Shown here: positions 4,589-6,073 of the stretch, one piece after another
Layout: the number at the start of each line of letters is the position of its first letter
How positions within the stretch are numbered: the stretch's first letter is position 1
From: a bacterium
GTDB lineage: Bacteria > Chlamydiota > Chlamydiia > Chlamydiales > SM23-39
Length of the DNA stretch: 6,073 bases
Reading direction: 5' to 3'
Assembly (NCBI GenBank): GCA_021818045.1
Contig: JAKAFF010000097.1
Coordinates: forward strand, 1-6,073
The notes under the pieces: generated by a model
What the model was told of the DNA's origin: nothing
Database searches by the model: none
The model's input: only the letters and a program-made list of their open reading frames with translations
Position numbers and translations under genes: made by a program

Positions 4589-6073
4589 GATGCACCTTTA
4601 GTTTCGGAAAAGCGATGCGAAATACCTCATCGTAGTGGTCCACAAAGTGCACCTCTAACCCCTTCTTAAGATAGTCGGGCAGTTCATCGTAATCGCGCAA
4701 ATTTTCTTTGGGAAAAATGAGAGTGTTGAGCTTGGATCTGCGCGCAGCAATCAGCTTTTCTTTAAGACCGCCAATGGGGAGCACTCGGCCTGTGAGGGTC
4801 AATTCGCCCGTCATACCCAAATTATCCCGCACAGCAGTGCCCAACAACAGCGATAGGAGAGACGTTGCCATCGTAACGCCTGCCGAAGGGCCATCTTTGG
4901 GGGTCGCCCCTTCTGGAATGTGCAAATGGATCTGCGATTTTTCGAAAAAGGGGATATCCGCAGCATAGCGATGGACATTGCTTTGGACATAAGTCCAGGC
5001 AATTTGCGCCGACTCTTTCATGACATCGCCCGCTTGTCCTGTGAGTTTCATTTCCGTTTTTTCCGATGGGTAGCGAACAGCCTCTACATAAAGCGTCGCC
5101 CCTCCAAGGGCGGTCCAAGCAAGCCCTGTTGTCACCCCCACTGGATTCACTTCGTAATACCGATCGCTCGTAAAGATCGGTTTGCCGAGGAATGTGGTGA
5201 GATTTTTTTCAGAAATGGTGGTTTTACCAACCCTTTTGCCAGACGCACGCGCAATGCGCACAGCCACTTTGCGCATCACTTTTTTGATATTGTTTTCCAA
5301 AGTGCGCACGCCCGCCTCCCGCGCATATCCATTGATGATCTGTCCGATGGCGCCGCGGGTAAATTGCAGTTGCGCGGCAGTAAGTCCCATGCTTTTGCGA
5401 TTGCGAGGAATGAGATATTTTTCGGCAATTTCAATCTTTTCTGCTGCAATATATCCCGATAGGCGCAAAATTTCCATCCGATCCTTCAACGGTTCAGGGA
5501 TCGTGTCCAATACGTTTGCTGTGACGATAAAAAGTACATTCGACAAATCGCAATGCACATCGAGATAGTGATCGAGAAATTCTTTGTTTTGCTCTGGATC
5601 TAATACTTCGAGTAAAGCGGACGCAGGATCGCCATGGTAGCTTGCCCCCATCTTATCCACTTCATCTAGCATGATCACCGGGTTCATCGTTTGGCAATAT
5701 TTCAGCGCCTGAATCATTTTGCCAGGCATTGCGCCAATGTAAGTACGGCGGTGCCCTTTGATCTCTGCTTCATCGCGCATACCCCCGACGGAAAATCGAT
5801 AAAACTTTCGGTTGAGGGCGCGCGCCACGCTTTTCCCGATACTCGTTTTTCCAACGCCTGGGGGGCCTACCAAGCAAATGATGCTCCCCTTCACGCCACC
5901 CGTTAATTTACCCACTCCAATGAACTCTAAAATGCGCTCTTTGATGTCTTTGAGCCCGTAGTGATCTTTTTCTAAAATCCCTTCGGCCTTTTTCACATCG
6001 TGCGTTTCTTTACTATACAGCCCCCAAGGAACGACCGTCAGCCAATCGATGTAATTGCGCACAACGCCGTATT
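4539..6073 (-). CDS. lon: ATP-dependent protease Lon (N-terminal part outside window)
   Basis: Lon is a cytosolic hexameric AAA+ serine protease that degrades misfolded and regulatory proteins. The visible 510 or so residues start at YGVVRNYIDWL, just before the ATPase domain, and the frame is open to the right edge. The GTG at 6062 is internal, and the N-terminal substrate-binding domain is missing. Counting from that GTG codon: Walker A GPPGVGKTS 66-74, Walker B VIMLDEVDK 129-137, sensor 1 region TANVLDTIP 181-189, arginine-finger region LKDRME 192-197 and sensor 2 region AGVRTLE 250-256. The protease domain has the catalytic dyad S393 (PKDGPSAG) and K436 (GGLKEKL), spaced 43 residues apart as in E. 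coli (S679/K722). After IAFPKLKV comes a basic, alanine-rich tail ending at residue 507 whose last 15 residues overlap the next gene. It is the first gene seen of the four-gene minus-strand operon; its promoter is outside the window. Confidence 0.98.
   Translation of the reverse strand, partial: YGVVRNYIDWLTVVPWGLYSKETHDVKKAEGILEKDHYGLKDIKERILEFIGVGKLTGGVKGSIICLVGPPGVGKTSIGKSVARALNRKFYRFSVGGMRDEAEIKGHRRTYIGAMPGKMIQALKYCQTMNPVIMLDEVDKMGASYHGDPASALLEVLDPEQNKEFLDHYLDVHCDLSNVLFIVTANVLDTIPEPLKDRMEILRLSGYIAAEKIEIAEKYLIPRNRKSMGLTAAQLQFTRGAIGQIINGYAREAGVRTLENNIKKVMRKVAVRIARASGKRVGKTTISEKNLTTFLGKPIFTSDRYYEVNPVGVTTGLAWTALGGATLYVEAVRYPSEKTEMKLTGQAGDVMKESAQIAWTYVQSNVHRYAADIPFFEKSQIHLHIPEGATPKDGPSAGVTMATSLLSLLLGTAVRDNLGMTGELTLTGRVLPIGGLKEKLIAARRSKLNTLIFPKENLRDYDELPDYLKKGLEVHFVDHYDEVFRIAFPKLKVHHAAAVASKKAHRAKRA
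4595..4599 (-). promoter_or_regulatory. Shine-Dalgarno of the adenylyltransferase gene, inside lon
   Basis: On the minus strand AAAGG (4599-4595) stands six bases before the ATG at 4588, in the context AAAGGTGCATCATG. It lies within the lon codons for LKVHH. This spacing supports the upstream start of the adenylyltransferase despite the 50-base overlap with lon. Confidence 0.7.

Noticed and set aside
4920..5462. 180-codon open frame on the plus strand opposite lon
   Set aside because: It is antisense to the conserved ATPase/protease domains of Lon, with a composition typical of shadow translation (many F, R, H) and no recognisable motif.
6060..6062. GTG at 6062 as the start of a short Lon
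   Set aside because: The frame continues to the window edge and the preceding residues (YGVV) fit the Lon sequence before RNYxDWL; the N-terminal domain is simply outside the window.

Overview
The window looks like chromosomal housekeeping DNA from a member of the Chlamydiota, more likely an environmental (Parachlamydia/Waddlia-like) lineage than Chlamydia itself. The clues are protein-level. The RNase Z opens with the ILGCSSQQPTR block and carries HFHGDHCLGLGSMLMRLN-type sequence that I recall from chlamydial RNase Z. The Lon C-terminal half also reads like chlamydial Lon. From memory, Chlamydia trachomatis keeps lon, rnz and an ABC-F ATPase close together (around CT344-CT348), which fits this gene set. 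The genus is not determinable from the sequence alone.

Layout: two convergent gene blocks fill the window with essentially no intergenic DNA. On the + strand are a YbiT-type ABC-F ATPase (1-1401, 5' end outside the window) and a SpoU/TrmH-family RNA 2'-O-methyltransferase (1398-2117), joined by a 4-base GTGA overlap. On the - strand, in order of transcription, are lon (6073 to 4539, 5' end outside the window), a stand-alone HldE-C/RfaE2-type heptose-1-phosphate adenylyltransferase (4588 to 4103), a GlpG rhomboid protease (4106 to 2994) and ribonuclease Z (2997 to 2092). Neighbours overlap by 50, 4 and 4 bases, so this is very probably one translationally coupled operon. The two blocks meet tail to tail with a 26-base overlap of spoU and rnz and no recognisable terminator.

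Functionally the + block concerns the ribosome and RNA (an ABC-F translation factor and an RNA methylase). The - block mixes protein quality control (cytosolic Lon, membrane GlpG), a nucleotide-sugar enzyme and tRNA 3'-end maturation. No RNA genes, mobile elements, CRISPR arrays or promoters could be supported; the promoters of both blocks must lie outside the window or inside genes.

I did not find a clearly new biological system. The most notable items are an A8 slippery run whose -1 frame runs without a stop from ybiT into spoU; a basic Lon tail overprinted on the start of the next gene, with an SD motif inside lon; a perfect 13-bp inverted repeat inside the adenylyltransferase gene; a large insertion in the first loop of the rhomboid; and a heptose-activating enzyme in a phylum whose best-known LPS has no heptose.
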